A DNA stretch of 64,000 nt, taken from Moraxellaceae bacterium (lineage in GTDB: Bacteria > Pseudomonadota > Gammaproteobacteria > Pseudomonadales > Moraxellaceae). Position 1 is the stretch's first letter, and each line of letters begins with the position of its first letter. The notes beneath the pieces were generated by a model, which was not told where the DNA came from, did not search any database, and saw only the letters and a program-made list of their open reading frames with translations. The translations under genes and the position numbers were made by a program. The stretch covers positions 1 through 64,000 of the forward strand of contig JAUSND010000002.1 in assembly GCA_030646295.1 (NCBI GenBank), in the 5' to 3' direction. Below are positions 16,986 to 26,201 of the stretch, in pieces.

Positions 16986-17639
16986 ATGAAATTCGGTTCA
17001 GAAGAGGTGGCCCAATACTTGCGGGAAAATCCGCAATTTTTCGACGAGTATGCCGATATGCTGGCGGATATTTTTGTCTCTCATCCCCACGGCGGCAGAG
17101 CCATTTCCATCAGTGAGCGGCAAATCGTCACGCTGCGGGATAAGAATCAGATACTGCAGGACAAATTGCGTGAATTGATCAAGTTCGGCGAGGAAAACGA
17201 CATCATCGGTGAAAAAATGCACCGCTTGGCCATCGTTCTGCTCACTTTCACTCATCTGGGAAATTTGCTGCATGGTCTGTATTTCAATCTGCGCGAGGAC
17301 TTCGCCGTGCCGCATGCGGCGCTGCGGCTGTGGAATGTGCCGAGCGCAGGCACAGAATTGCCTGAATTCGCTCCGGCCAGCGCCGATATTCACGCTATTG
17401 CCGAAAGCCTGTTGCATCCTTATTGCGGTCCCCACGTCGTCGATGAAATCAAGCAATGGTTCGGCGAAGATGCCGTCCACCTGCGCTCGTTCGCGATGGT
17501 GCCGCTGCGCGCGGAGCAAACCATTGGTCTGTTGGTACTGGCAAGCGAAGATCCGCAGCGCTTCTATCCGGAAATGGGGACGCTACACCTGAAACGGCTG
17601 GGCGATTTGGTGGGTACCGCCATCGCCCGCATGGGTTGA
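16986..17639 (+). CDS. DUF484 family protein (GAF-like)
   Basis: A 217-residue cytoplasmic protein of the DUF484 family, which is commonly encoded between dapF and xerC. It begins with the typical VAQYLRENPQFFDEYADML. A short coiled-coil region follows at about 45-80, then a GAF-like C-terminal half. No enzymatic role is established. The start ATG at 16986 follows a strong GGGGGAAG; a longer reading from 16944 would overlap dapF. Confidence 0.88.
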   Translation: MKFGSEEVAQYLRENPQFFDEYADMLADIFVSHPHGGRAISISERQIVTLRDKNQILQDKLRELIKFGEENDIIGEKMHRLAIVLLTFTHLGNLLHGLYFNLREDFAVPHAALRLWNVPSAGTELPEFAPASADIHAIAESLLHPYCGPHVVDEIKQWFGEDAVHLRSFAMVPLRAEQTIGLLVLASEDPQRFYPEMGTLHLKRLGDLVGTAIARMG

Positions 17640-17674
17640 TTGCAGCGGATAGCACAGGCTGAAGGGAATAGAGG

Positions 17675-18580
17675 GTGAACCTGGCATCGCACGATAACCC
17701 GGCTGCGGTTGCTGCCGCCTATCTGGCTCACCTTGCCAATGAACGGCGATTGTCGCCGCTTACCTGTGCGAGCTACGCGCGTGACATTGCCGCCCTGCTG
17801 CAGTTGGCAGAAGCAACACCGCTCGACCAGCTGCAAATTCATCACATACGCCGTTTTGTCGCCCGGCTGCACGCTAAAGGGCTTTCTGGCAGAAGTCTGG
17901 CGCGTATGCTTTCAGCATGGCGTGGCCTGTATAATTATCTGGCGCGAGATCACGGGTACAGCAGCAATCCCTGCGCCGGGCTGCGTGCGCCGAAAACGCC
18001 TAAAACCCTGCCGCATGCGCTTTCACCCGACGAAGCGGCGAGGCTGCTGGAGTTTCCCGCCGATGACTTGATGGCGCTGCGCGACAAGGCCATGTTCGAG
18101 CTGTTCTATTCTTCAGGGCTGCGGCTGGCCGAACTTGCCAGTCTGCAACCCGAGAATCTGAGTCTCTCCGATGGCACCGTGCGTGTCACCGGCAAGGGCG
18201 GCAGAACCCGGGTAGTGCCGGTGGGTAGCCAGGCAATACTAGCCTTGACCGCATGGATGAAACCACGCGTGACCCTGCTCAAACCCGGAGAAACCGCACT
18301 GTTTTTGTCCCGGCACGGCAACCGCATCAGTCCGCGCTCGATCAGTCAACAGCTAAAAATCCGCGCATTGCAGCAAGGCATCAGCGCCAATGTCCACCCG
18401 CACATGTTGCGGCACTCATTCGCTTCGCATTTGTTGCAATCCAGCGGGGATTTGCGCGCGGTGCAGGAAATGCTGGGGCACGCCAGCATCAGCACCACCC
18501 AGGTTTATACCCATCTCGATTTTCAGCATTTGGCGAAGGTATACGATGCGGCGCATCCGCGCGCGAAGAAGAAGAACTGA
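17675..18580 (+). CDS. xerC: Tyrosine recombinase XerC
   Basis: A 301-residue tyrosine recombinase that, with XerD, resolves chromosome dimers at dif. The catalytic set is complete: R150, K174, H243, R246, H269 and the nucleophile Y278 (VYTHLDF). A core-binding domain occupies about residues 10-95. Its place after dapF-DUF484 supports XerC over XerD. Translation starts at GTG 17675, preceded by GAGGG. Confidence 0.94.
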   Translation: MNLASHDNPAAVAAAYLAHLANERRLSPLTCASYARDIAALLQLAEATPLDQLQIHHIRRFVARLHAKGLSGRSLARMLSAWRGLYNYLARDHGYSSNPCAGLRAPKTPKTLPHALSPDEAARLLEFPADDLMALRDKAMFELFYSSGLRLAELASLQPENLSLSDGTVRVTGKGGRTRVVPVGSQAILALTAWMKPRVTLLKPGETALFLSRHGNRISPRSISQQLKIRALQQGISANVHPHMLRHSFASHLLQSSGDLRAVQEMLGHASISTTQVYTHLDFQHLAKVYDAAHPRAKKKN

Positions 18581-18654
18581 AGCCGGGGATAAACACGCGT
18601 TTCCCGCGAATCAGCGTTATAATTCTTTCTCTCCAACGATCGCAAACTAATCCT

Positions 18655-19191
18655 ATGCAACAACATCGCGGTACCACCATACTTTCCGCGCGACGCGGCA
18701 CGCAAGTCGCACTGGGCGGCGATGGCCAGGTGACTCTGGGCGCTATCATAGCCAAGGCCAGTGCGCGCAAGGTGCGCAGGCTCTACCATGAAAAAATTCT
18801 TGCCGGATTTGCCGGGGGTACTGCCGATGCCTTCACTTTGTTTGAACGCTTTGAAGGCAAGCTGGAAAAGCATCAGGGACATCTCATGCGTTCGGCAGTG
18901 GAATTGGCCAAGGACTGGCGTACCGACCGTATCTTGCGGCGGCTGGAAGCAATGCTGATCGTGGCCGACCGCGAAACCACACTTATCATCACCGGCTCAG
19001 GCGACGTGATTGAGCCCGAATTGGGGCTTGCCGCCATCGGCAGCGGCGGTCCTTATGCCCATTCCGCCGCGCGTGCGCTGCTGGAAAATACCAGTCAGAC
19101 ACCGCTGGAAATCGTCAAGAATGCACTCACCATTGCGGGCGACTTGTGCATCTATACCAACCAGAATCATATCATCGAGGTTCTGGAGTAA
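18655..19191 (+). CDS. hslV: ATP-dependent protease peptidase subunit HslV (ClpQ)
   Basis: A 178-residue proteasome-like peptidase. The short propeptide MQQHRG is expected to be removed to expose the catalytic Thr7 (TTILSARRG). GDGQVTLG and the C-terminal [12 protein letters not shown] are conserved. It forms a two-ring dodecamer capped by HslU, encoded 26 nt downstream. A longer in-frame reading from 18253 overlaps xerC and lacks family similarity. TATAAT at 18619-18624 could be a -10 element for hslVU. Confidence 0.95.
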   Translation: MQQHRGTTILSARRGTQVALGGDGQVTLGAIIAKASARKVRRLYHEKILAGFAGGTADAFTLFERFEGKLEKHQGHLMRSAVELAKDWRTDRILRRLEAMLIVADRETTLIITGSGDVIEPELGLAAIGSGGPYAHSAARALLENTSQTPLEIVKNALTIAGDLCIYTNQNHIIEVLE

Positions 19192-19217
19192 CACGCCACC
19201 CCCTACACCCTCACACC

Positions 19218-20552
19218 ATGTCCCAAATGACCCCACAAGAAATCGTCCAGGAACTGGACAAGCACATTATCGGCCAGGATGCTGCCAAGCGCGCCGTGGC
19301 CATTGCGCTCAGGAACCGCTGGCGCAGGCAGCAGGTAGCGGACCCGCTACGGCAGGAGATCACGCCGAAAAATATCCTGATGATCGGTCCCACCGGTGTG
19401 GGCAAGACCGAGATTGCGCGCCGTCTGGCAAGGCTTGCCGACGCGCCGTTCATCAAGGTGGAAGCGACCAAATTCACCGAGGTGGGTTATGTCGGCCGCG
19501 ATGTGGATTCGATTATTCGCGATCTGGTGGAATCCGCCATCAAACAATCGCGCGAGCAGGAGACCGCTAAAATGCGTACCCGCGCCGAGGATCAGGCAGA
19601 AGAACGCATTCTCGATGTGCTGCTGCCACCCGCGCGGGAGCCGGGTCTGCAGCCGGAAGCCGGGGAGCGCGACAATGCCACCCGGCAGAAATTTCGCAAG
19701 AAATTACGCGAAGGCGAACTCGACGACAAGGAAATAGAAATCGAGCTGGCGGCAGCTCATGCTGCCCACATGGAGATCTTCGCCCCACCAGGGATGGAGG
19801 AACTCACCACCCAGATTCAGGGCATGTTCCAGAACATGGGTACAGAAAGAAAGAAACCCCGCAAGCTGAAAATCCGCGAGGCGATGAAACTTCTCAGCGA
19901 TGAAGAAGCTTCCAAGCTCGTCAATGACGAAGAGCTGAAGCTGCGCGCCGTGCAAAACGTCGAACAGAACGGTATCGTGTTTCTGGATGAGATCGACAAG
20001 ATTACCAGCCGCTCCGAAACTTCCGGTGCGGATGTGTCGCGCCAGGGCGTGCAGCGCGACTTGCTGCCGCTGGTGGAAGGCACCACCGTTTCCACCAAGT
20101 ACGGCATGATCAAAACCGATCACATCCTGTTTATCGCCAGTGGCGCATTCCATCTGGCTAAACCTTCCGACCTGATCCCGGAACTACAGGGGCGCTTCCC
20201 GATTCGCGTCGAACTGGCCAGCCTCAGTGCCGACGATTTTATCCAGATTCTTACCAATACGGACGCCTGTCTGACGCGCCAATACGAAGCGCTGCTCGAA
20301 ACCGAAGGGGTCAAGCTGGAGTTCACGTTCGACGCGATCAAGCGTCTGGCTGAGATTGCTTTTGCGGTCAACGAAAAAACCGAGAATATCGGTGCAAGGC
20401 GGCTTCATACCGTGATGGAAAAACTGCTGGAAGAGGTTTCCTTCGACGCGGCGAGACACCGGGGCGATACCATCGCGATCGATGCCACCTATGTCGATAT
20501 GCGGCTCAAGGATTTATCCCAGAGCGAGGATCTGGCCCGCTATGTGCTTTAA
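19218..20552 (+). CDS. hslU: HslU (ClpY) AAA+ unfoldase
   Basis: A 444-residue AAA+ ATPase that unfolds substrates for HslV. Walker A is GPTGVGKT at 57-64, Walker B lies in [10 protein letters not shown], and an I-domain sits between them. The sensor and C-terminal region ends in LARYVL, the tail that activates HslV. The ATG at 19218 ([10 protein letters not shown]) matches relatives; a longer reading from 19146 overlaps hslV. This is the last gene that I would place confidently on the left side of the composition break. Confidence 0.96.
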   Translation: MSQMTPQEIVQELDKHIIGQDAAKRAVAIALRNRWRRQQVADPLRQEITPKNILMIGPTGVGKTEIARRLARLADAPFIKVEATKFTEVGYVGRDVDSIIRDLVESAIKQSREQETAKMRTRAEDQAEERILDVLLPPAREPGLQPEAGERDNATRQKFRKKLREGELDDKEIEIELAAAHAAHMEIFAPPGMEELTTQIQGMFQNMGTERKKPRKLKIREAMKLLSDEEASKLVNDEELKLRAVQNVEQNGIVFLDEIDKITSRSETSGADVSRQGVQRDLLPLVEGTTVSTKYGMIKTDHILFIASGAFHLAKPSDLIPELQGRFPIRVELASLSADDFIQILTNTDACLTRQYEALLETEGVKLEFTFDAIKRLAEIAFAVNEKTENIGARRLHTVMEKLLEEVSFDAARHRGDTIAIDATYVDMRLKDLSQSEDLARYVL

Positions 20553-20597
20553 GCTTTAAAGCTGGGTTGTAGCCAAACGGCGTAATCACACGTGATC

Positions 20598-20606
20598 TGT
20601 TATAAT
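20598..20606 (+). promoter_or_regulatory. Extended -10 promoter of the rhlE-type helicase gene
   Basis: TGTTATAAT carries a perfect TATAAT with an upstream TGn. No good -35 is spaced correctly, which extended -10 promoters tolerate. It implies a leader of about 175 nt before the helicase start, containing no obvious gene. Confidence 0.45.
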
Positions 20607-20785
20607 CCCGGCCTGCGGCGTTAGCTCCACGTCTTCGCGCCGCCCATTCTGTTTCTCTTTAGGGTGCCTGAATCAATCCGAAGTTTTGGCAAGATTTGGA
20701 TTCATAGGGGCATCCTTCATTCATCTGCCTAAGACTGGCGTTCCGTAACCGGGACGACAGGCCGATGCCACCCCCTTGGAGTTTT

Positions 20786-22684
20786 ATGTCTTTTGCTAAT
20801 TTCGGCTTGTCCGATGAAATCATTCGTGCTGTCACTGAACGTGGCTACACCATTCCCACCCCGATCCAGTTGCAGGCAATTCCTGCAGTATTGGCTGGCG
20901 GCGACCTGCTGGCCGGCGCGCAAACCGGCACCGGCAAGACTGCGGGTTTTACCCTGCCTATTCTGCACCGCCTTTCCGACAAGAGCGTCAAAGGGCCGTC
21001 CAGCGGACGCCCGCCAATACGTGCGCTGATTCTTGTCCCCACCCGCGAACTCGCGGCACAGGTGGAGGAGAGCGTACGTGATTACGGCAAATACTTGAAG
21101 CTGAGCTCGATGATCATGATCGGCGGAGTCAACATCAATCCGCAAATTTCCCGGCTGAAAAGCCGGGTGGATATTCTGGTCGCCACACCGGGGCGTCTGC
21201 TGGACCACGTGCAGCAAAAAACCCTCGACTTGTCGCACGTGGAAATTCTGGTGCTGGACGAAGCCGACCGCATGCTGGACATGGGCTTTATCGATGACGT
21301 GGAGCAGATTGCTGCAGCCTGCCCGCCTGATCGCCAGACCCTGCTGTTCTCGGCAACGTTTGAAGACCGTATGGCCAAGCTGGCTTCCAGCCTGCTGAAA
21401 GAGCCGATCCGTATTGATATCGCTGGCCACACCACCAAGCACGAACAGATCGAACAGCGCGCCTACTACGCTGACGACATGGCCCACAAGAAGCAGCTGC
21501 TGCTGAACCTGCTGGGTCAGGCCGATGTAAACCAGGCCATCGTGTTTGCCGGCACCCGCATGGACAGTGACGCTCTCGCCGAAGAGCTGGCCGAGTTCGG
21601 CATTGCCGTCGATGCCCTGCATGGCGACATGAAGCAGACTGCCCGTAACCGTACCCTGAACGGCCTGCGCACCGGCCGCACCAAGGTTCTGGTGGCTACC
21701 GATGTGGCCGCTCGTGGCATCGACGTGCCCGGCATCAGCCATGTGATCAACTACGATCTGCCCAAGAACGCCGAAGACTACGTGCACCGTATCGGTCGTA
21801 CCGGTCGTGCCGGTCGTACCGGTATTGCCTGTTCGCTGGTCGGTCCGCGTGATCGTGGCGTGCTGCGCCGCATCGAGCAATTCCTCGACCAGAAGCTGCC
21901 GGTACAGGTCATCGAAGGCCTGGAGCCAAAGCGCCGTGCCGATGATCGCCCGCAGCAGCGTCGTCCCTTCAGTGGCGACAAGCCACGCTGGGCTCACAAG
22001 GACCGTGCCGAGCGTGATGATCGTCGTCCGTCTTTCCGTGACCGTGATGGCGAACGTGCTCCGCGCGCTGCTGCCAGCGCAGACCAGATCGAGCGTCGGC
22101 CACGTCCTGAAGGTGGTTTCGGCGAGCGTCGCACCTTTGGCGACCGTCCGGCCCGTGATGTCGCATTTGCTGATCGCCCGCGGCGTGATGGCGCAGCACC
22201 TGCCGCCGATCGTCAGCCGCGCAATTACGACGAGCGTCAGCCGACAGACAACAGCAACCGCCCTGTGCTGGAAGGCTTTGGCCAGTACCCGCGCCGCGAA
22301 TTCAAGCCGCGTACCGAGGGTGCAGCAACCGGTGAACGCCGCAGCTTTGGTGACCGTGCACCACGTACTGGCGGTTTTGCCGGTGCCGGCGAACGCAAAC
22401 CTTATGCGGGTGCCGCAACGGGAGAACGCAAGCCTTATGCTGGCGCAGCTACCGGTGAACGCAAGCCCTATGCCGGTGACCGCCCGAAGCGTGAAGGCTT
22501 TGGTGATCGTGCCGCTGCCGCACCGCGTCGCGACTTTGCTGACCGCAAGCCACGTCCTGAAGGTGGCTTTGGTGAGCGCCGCAGCTTCGGTGATCGCCCG
22601 GTGCGTGAAGCCGGTTTTGCCAGTGCGCCGCGCAAGCCTGCTGGCGACCGCGCTCCACGCGATGACAGCTTCGGCAACCGCTGA
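20786..22684 (+). CDS. rhlE: DEAD-box RNA helicase, RhlE type, probably a chimera of two genes
   Basis: A 632-residue RNA helicase. Walker A is AQTGTGKT (45-52), the DEAD box is at 158-161 and SAT at 189-191. The C-terminal helicase domain runs to about residue 375, and a long basic tail rich in R, G, D and F follows. Residues 1-168 resemble betaproteobacterial RhlE (GGVNINPQ, ATPGRLLDHV). From residue 169 (IDDVEQIAAACPPDRQ) the sequence resembles a different RhlE-like branch with ADDMAHKKQLL and NQAIVFAGTR. In the 22 leucines of each side of the core, TTG plus CTT number 7 before the junction and 0 after. The ATG at 20786 follows TTGGAG; an upstream reading adds seven residues. Confidence 0.85.
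   Translation: MSFANFGLSDEIIRAVTERGYTIPTPIQLQAIPAVLAGGDLLAGAQTGTGKTAGFTLPILHRLSDKSVKGPSSGRPPIRALILVPTRELAAQVEESVRDYGKYLKLSSMIMIGGVNINPQISRLKSRVDILVATPGRLLDHVQQKTLDLSHVEILVLDEADRMLDMGFIDDVEQIAAACPPDRQTLLFSATFEDRMAKLASSLLKEPIRIDIAGHTTKHEQIEQRAYYADDMAHKKQLLLNLLGQADVNQAIVFAGTRMDSDALAEELAEFGIAVDALHGDMKQTARNRTLNGLRTGRTKVLVATDVAARGIDVPGISHVINYDLPKNAEDYVHRIGRTGRAGRTGIACSLVGPRDRGVLRRIEQFLDQKLPVQVIEGLEPKRRADDRPQQRRPFSGDKPRWAHKDRAERDDRRPSFRDRDGERAPRAAASADQIERRPRPEGGFGERRTFGDRPARDVAFADRPRRDGAAPAADRQPRNYDERQPTDNSNRPVLEGFGQYPRREFKPRTEGAATGERRSFGDRAPRTGGFAGAGERKPYAGAATGERKPYAGAATGERKPYAGDRPKREGFGDRAAAAPRRDFADRKPRPEGGFGERRSFGDRPVREAGFASAPRKPAGDRAPRDDSFGNR
22391..22486 (+). repeat. 33-bp in-frame tandem repeats in the helicase tail
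   Basis: Three consecutive units start at 22391, 22424 and 22457, each encoding ERKPYAG plus AATG. Two copies match over the full 11 residues, and the third diverges into DRPKRE. A longer motif, PRPEGGFGERR-(T/S)-FGDRP, also occurs twice in the same tail. Such basic, aromatic and glycine-rich tails usually bind RNA. Confidence 0.8.
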
Positions 22685-22709
22685 TACGGTTGTGTTCCGC
22701 TGAAACAAA

Positions 22710-22742
22710 AACGGGGTGCCTGTAACAGGCACCCCGTTTTTT
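22710..22742 (+). terminator. Intrinsic terminator after the helicase gene
   Basis: ACGGGGTGCCTG and CAGGCACCCCGT form a perfect 12-bp stem around TAA, followed by a run of T. It begins 26 nt after the helicase stop and may also serve the minus-strand diguanylate cyclase genes, which end at 22768. Confidence 0.9.
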
Positions 22743-22767
22743 ATTGCACCGCAGGCATTACGTCACA

Positions 22768-24000
22768 TCATGATATGACTGATGACCAGCTTGCTGCGCG
22801 ATTTCGGCCCTGCATCTTGGCGTCATACAAGGCCTTGTCCGCCTGCGCAATCAGACGAGCTTCATCCAGCCCGTCCTGACCTGGCAAAATCGAGGCAACC
22901 CCCACGCTGATCGTTACCCTGTCACACACATGGGATGCACCATGTGGTAACCCGTGAGCAAAAACCGCCTCTACCAGTTCATCTGCAATCGCCCTGGCAT
23001 CCTGCTCCTTTGAGCCCGGCAGGATCAGCGCAAACTCTTCCCCACCATAACGGGCGGCCACATCGCCGGGGCGCCGGGCAAATGTTGCCAATATGCCGGC
23101 AACGCGACTCAGGGTCTCATCGCCGGCCTGATGACCATAGGTGTCATTGAACAGTTTGAAGCAGTCAATATCGACCATCAGCAGGGCAAGCGGATAAACC
23201 CCGCGCTCAGCCCGACGGAACTCCTCCAGAAGTCGCAAATCAAAGTAGCGCCGGTTGGCAATACCGGTCAGCGCATCGCTGCGCAAAAGAAGCTGCAAGT
23301 GGTCATTGGTCGCCTCCAGATCCTGCTGGCGAAACTCGAGCAAACGCAGTTGCAGATAATCCGAGCGCGCCGAGCGCTCCATCATGAAGTTGCCGATCAG
23401 GCAAAGCGAACCGGCAAACACGATCAGGGCAAGATCAACAAAGTTATCCAGAGCAGAGCCAGGAAAAGGACTCCACAACAACACCACTGCCGAACCCGCC
23501 CCGATCACCACGGCACTCGCCAGCGCATAGGAAAACTGCAGCCGCAGCAGTATCAGGCCGAAAATCTCGGTCAGCACCACTGTACCCACATAAAGCCCGG
23601 AATGACTGGCAGGTGCATAAAAGCCCATCAGCATGAAGCCCATGGCCCCACCCAGACTGGCCATCATGAGCATGCTTTGCTGACGCCGCTGCCACCACCC
23701 TGCCTGCACGAACAGAAACAGGAACACACTGACGGGCAGAAGAAGGCCCAGGCGGATGAAAAGCGTAATGGCACGCTCCGCCTCCGGCAACATGAAGTCT
23801 TCAAAAACCGTCACGAGTATTGCCAGTATGCCGACACCCAGACCCAGCGCCATGTGCGCACGATAACGCTGCGCATAATGCGCCTGGAAGGCAGACTCAA
23901 GAACCGGAGGGAACGGCAGCCACCACCAGCTGCGACGGCGATTGTCCCACACGGATTCCAGAATGGCGCGATCGCCCGGAGCGGGCGGAGGATGACTCAT
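22768..24000 (-). CDS. Membrane diguanylate cyclase (GGDEF), second of a tandem pair
   Basis: A 410-residue protein with about five or six membrane segments (residues 45-200) and a C-terminal GGDEF domain (about 245-405). The active site reads GGEEF. The RPGD motif five residues before it is a canonical inhibitory I-site, so product feedback is expected. No known sensory fold is seen in the membrane part. It should make cyclic di-GMP. The gene follows a paralogue by 13 nt, and both share the TYGHQAGDE signature. Confidence 0.9.
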   Translation of the reverse strand: MSHPPPAPGDRAILESVWDNRRRSWWWLPFPPVLESAFQAHYAQRYRAHMALGLGVGILAILVTVFEDFMLPEAERAITLFIRLGLLLPVSVFLFLFVQAGWWQRRQQSMLMMASLGGAMGFMLMGFYAPASHSGLYVGTVVLTEIFGLILLRLQFSYALASAVVIGAGSAVVLLWSPFPGSALDNFVDLALIVFAGSLCLIGNFMMERSARSDYLQLRLLEFRQQDLEATNDHLQLLLRSDALTGIANRRYFDLRLLEEFRRAERGVYPLALLMVDIDCFKLFNDTYGHQAGDETLSRVAGILATFARRPGDVAARYGGEEFALILPGSKEQDARAIADELVEAVFAHGLPHGASHVCDRVTISVGVASILPGQDGLDEARLIAQADKALYDAKMQGRNRAASWSSVIS

Positions 24001-24013
24001 GCGGACTGAAAAC

Positions 24014-25276
24014 TCAGGGCCGGGGAGCGTTCAGGATAACAATATCGGCACTGGGCGGCGATGCCTGCTCTGCCGCCTGGGCACAGCGATTGCGCCCCTG
24101 TCGCTTTGCATTGTAAAGCGCCATGTCTGCATCACGAACCAGCCGGTAGGGACTGTCATGCGAGCCGGGTACGCAGGCCGCAATACCTGCACTCACCGTC
24201 ACCACATCCGTGACAGGCGAAACATGATGCCGAATCCGCAAGGAGCGAATCTGGATCACCAGCTTCTGCATTTCGATATAGGCCTCATCAACCGTGGCAC
24301 CCGGCCACACAATGACAAACTCCTCGCCACCATAACGGGCCACACAATCGCCAGGACGACGGGCAAACTGGCGCAACTCCTGGGCTATCCGTGACAGACA
24401 CTCATCGCCGGCCTGATGGCCATACGTATCGTTGTAGAGCTTGAAGCTGTCGACATCGACCATCATCACGGCCAACGGCAACTCCTGACGCAGACAACGC
24501 CGCCACTCTTCGTCAAGAATGGCCTCGAAACGACGCCTGTTGGCCAGCCCGGTGAGAGGATCCTCAACAGAAAGGCGCTCCAGCTTTGTGTTGATCTCTT
24601 CCAGCTCCGCTTTCTGGCGCTGCACCAGCAAGGTCTGGAGAAATGAACGTCGTTCATTTCCCTCAAGCAGGTAACTGGTAAGCAGTGCAATGCCGGCTGC
24701 ACTGAGCAACAGGACATTGTGAATGATGATCTCAAGCGCAGGCGCAGACGCAACCACAGTCAACACCAGGTTATGAAGCATGGTGATGATGACGGCAATG
24801 CGCAGGGAAAAATGAAACGGTGTACGTAAAAGAATGAAACTGAACAGGAAAAGCAGAACCTGCGTCATGAGATAGGCATCACGCCCGGTTGCGGGTGCCA
24901 GGGCAATAATCCCCTCAATCGCAAGCGCAATCAGAAGCGTGGAAAGATACCGGGCCTGACCAGGCTGCGGCCCGTGCCAACGCTGTGGCCAAAGCCCAAG
25001 AAGAACAAGAACAAGGGCCAGTGCCCCGAAACGGATGAACCAGACACTGCCGATCACATCCCGCATCAGCAGCCAGTCAATCACGCCAAACAGGGTATAA
25101 ATGGCAAGCCCGAGCACCAGTCCGGCGCGCAACTGGGGCTCCCGACGGGCCGCCTGATCCTGCTGGTACAGGCTCTCAAGTGACTCGCGAAAGTATCCGG
25201 CACGCGGAGGCGAGTCCAGCAAACGCTGGATTTCCTCACTATGCAATGGCCTGCGGCCCTGTTCGTCCTTGTGCAT
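24014..25276 (-). CDS. Membrane diguanylate cyclase (GGDEF), first of a tandem pair
   Basis: A 420-residue paralogue of the downstream gene. A soluble N-terminus of about 50 residues is followed by roughly six membrane segments and a GGDEF domain. It has the active site GGEEF and an I-site RPGD at the canonical spacing. The linker after the membrane part (LLVQRQKAELEEINTKLERL) looks like a signalling helix. The start at 25276 gives MHKDEQGRRPL. Both cyclases probably come from one local duplication. Confidence 0.9.
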   Translation of the reverse strand: MHKDEQGRRPLHSEEIQRLLDSPPRAGYFRESLESLYQQDQAARREPQLRAGLVLGLAIYTLFGVIDWLLMRDVIGSVWFIRFGALALVLVLLGLWPQRWHGPQPGQARYLSTLLIALAIEGIIALAPATGRDAYLMTQVLLFLFSFILLRTPFHFSLRIAVIITMLHNLVLTVVASAPALEIIIHNVLLLSAAGIALLTSYLLEGNERRSFLQTLLVQRQKAELEEINTKLERLSVEDPLTGLANRRRFEAILDEEWRRCLRQELPLAVMMVDVDSFKLYNDTYGHQAGDECLSRIAQELRQFARRPGDCVARYGGEEFVIVWPGATVDEAYIEMQKLVIQIRSLRIRHHVSPVTDVVTVSAGIAACVPGSHDSPYRLVRDADMALYNAKRQGRNRCAQAAEQASPPSADIVILNAPRP

Positions 25277-25397
25277 TCCCTGTCATCCTGCCCCGAACCA
25301 CACCAGCGACCCCAGAAGCGGAGCCTCCTGCCATGCAGCCACCGGCCCATTGTATTCCCATGAGCAGCAACTGGCATCACCCCCCGATCAAGGGGGC

Positions 25398-25544
25398 TGT
25401 GGACAAAATGGCCTCGACAAGCCGTCAGCACGACGACATGCCAGCCTTATAATGGGATGAACCGCACAGGCAGGGGATAAAACACCCTAAAAGACGAAAA
25501 ACAAGCCTTGGCAGCCAATACTGGACTGTGAATCCTGTGGATAA
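25398..25544. promoter_or_regulatory. Two DnaA-box-like sites in an intergenic region
   Basis: TGTGGATAA at 25536-25544 is the exact reverse complement of the consensus DnaA box TTATCCACA, and TGTGGACAA at 25398-25406 differs from it by one base. The 284-nt gap between the outer-membrane-like gene and the cyclase pair holds nothing else that I recognise. No replication gene is nearby, so this is not claimed as an origin. Confidence 0.35.
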
Positions 25545-25560
25545 CTCTGTGGGAAAATAC

Positions 25561-26049
25561 TCAGTAACCCAGTCCGATACTGAGCTCGAAGAAGATGGTG
25601 GGTTCGGCCTCCAGCGTCTGATAGGCGCCTGTCATCGCCTCGGCGGCACCAATACCGACGGAAAACACCTTGCGGGTATGGTCGCTGACCCAGTGATAGC
25701 CAAGCTCGCCACCACCGCCAAGACGGTACTCGTACTCACCGTCCAGCGTATCGCCGACCACATGCCCGGCAAAGACACCAACGAAATAGCCATCCTCTTT
25801 CGGATTGTCGCTGGTAATGGGCTTGCGCCAACTGACATTGCCGGACACGCCATGATTAATGTCCTGGAACTGCCCGACGCGCACCACGAAGTTACCCAGA
25901 TCCTCGGACACGTACTCCACGTTGACATTCAGCAGGTCATTGAAGAAACCAACCCCTACGTAAACATCATCCGGACCGGGTCCGGCATGAGCAAACTGGG
26001 CAGACGCCATGAGGGCGGCAATAGCGAGGGGCTTGGTAATCTGGCGCAT
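25561..26049 (-). CDS. Small exported protein, probable outer-membrane beta-barrel
   Basis: A 162-residue protein of no family I can name. It has a clear signal peptide (MRQITKPLAIAALMASAQFAHA, cleaved after residue 22). Alternating hydrophobic and polar stretches rich in G, Y, V and F follow, and the end IFFELSIGLGY has an aromatic C-terminus like barrel proteins. The start at 26049 is chosen because it begins the signal peptide; a longer reading from 26316 runs into the upstream symporter gene. Confidence 0.6.
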   Translation of the reverse strand: MRQITKPLAIAALMASAQFAHAGPGPDDVYVGVGFFNDLLNVNVEYVSEDLGNFVVRVGQFQDINHGVSGNVSWRKPITSDNPKEDGYFVGVFAGHVVGDTLDGEYEYRLGGGGELGYHWVSDHTRKVFSVGIGAAEAMTGAYQTLEAEPTIFFELSIGLGY

Positions 26050-26201
26050 GGCGCAATCCTGTGACCGCCGCGATGCCATTGGCCCGGCGGCTTTGTTGTT
26101 ATCTGAGAGCATGTCCGTCAAGGACAGCGGACGAGTGTAAGGAACCGGCAAGGATTTGGCCAGTGGCAGAACCGTAACCGGCCCTGCCACTGTGTTCCTG
26201 A

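Noticed and set aside
22391-22486. CRISPR-like repeat
   Set aside because: The 33-bp units are directly adjacent, in frame and coding, with no spacers.
20729-22732. A 667-codon open frame on the minus strand across the helicase gene
   Set aside because: It is antisense to a clear DEAD-box gene, has low-complexity composition caused by the repetitive tail, and has no recognisable family.
25277-25560. Replication origin suggested by DnaA-like boxes
   Set aside because: Only two boxes, no AT-rich unwinding region, and no dnaA, dnaN or gidA nearby.
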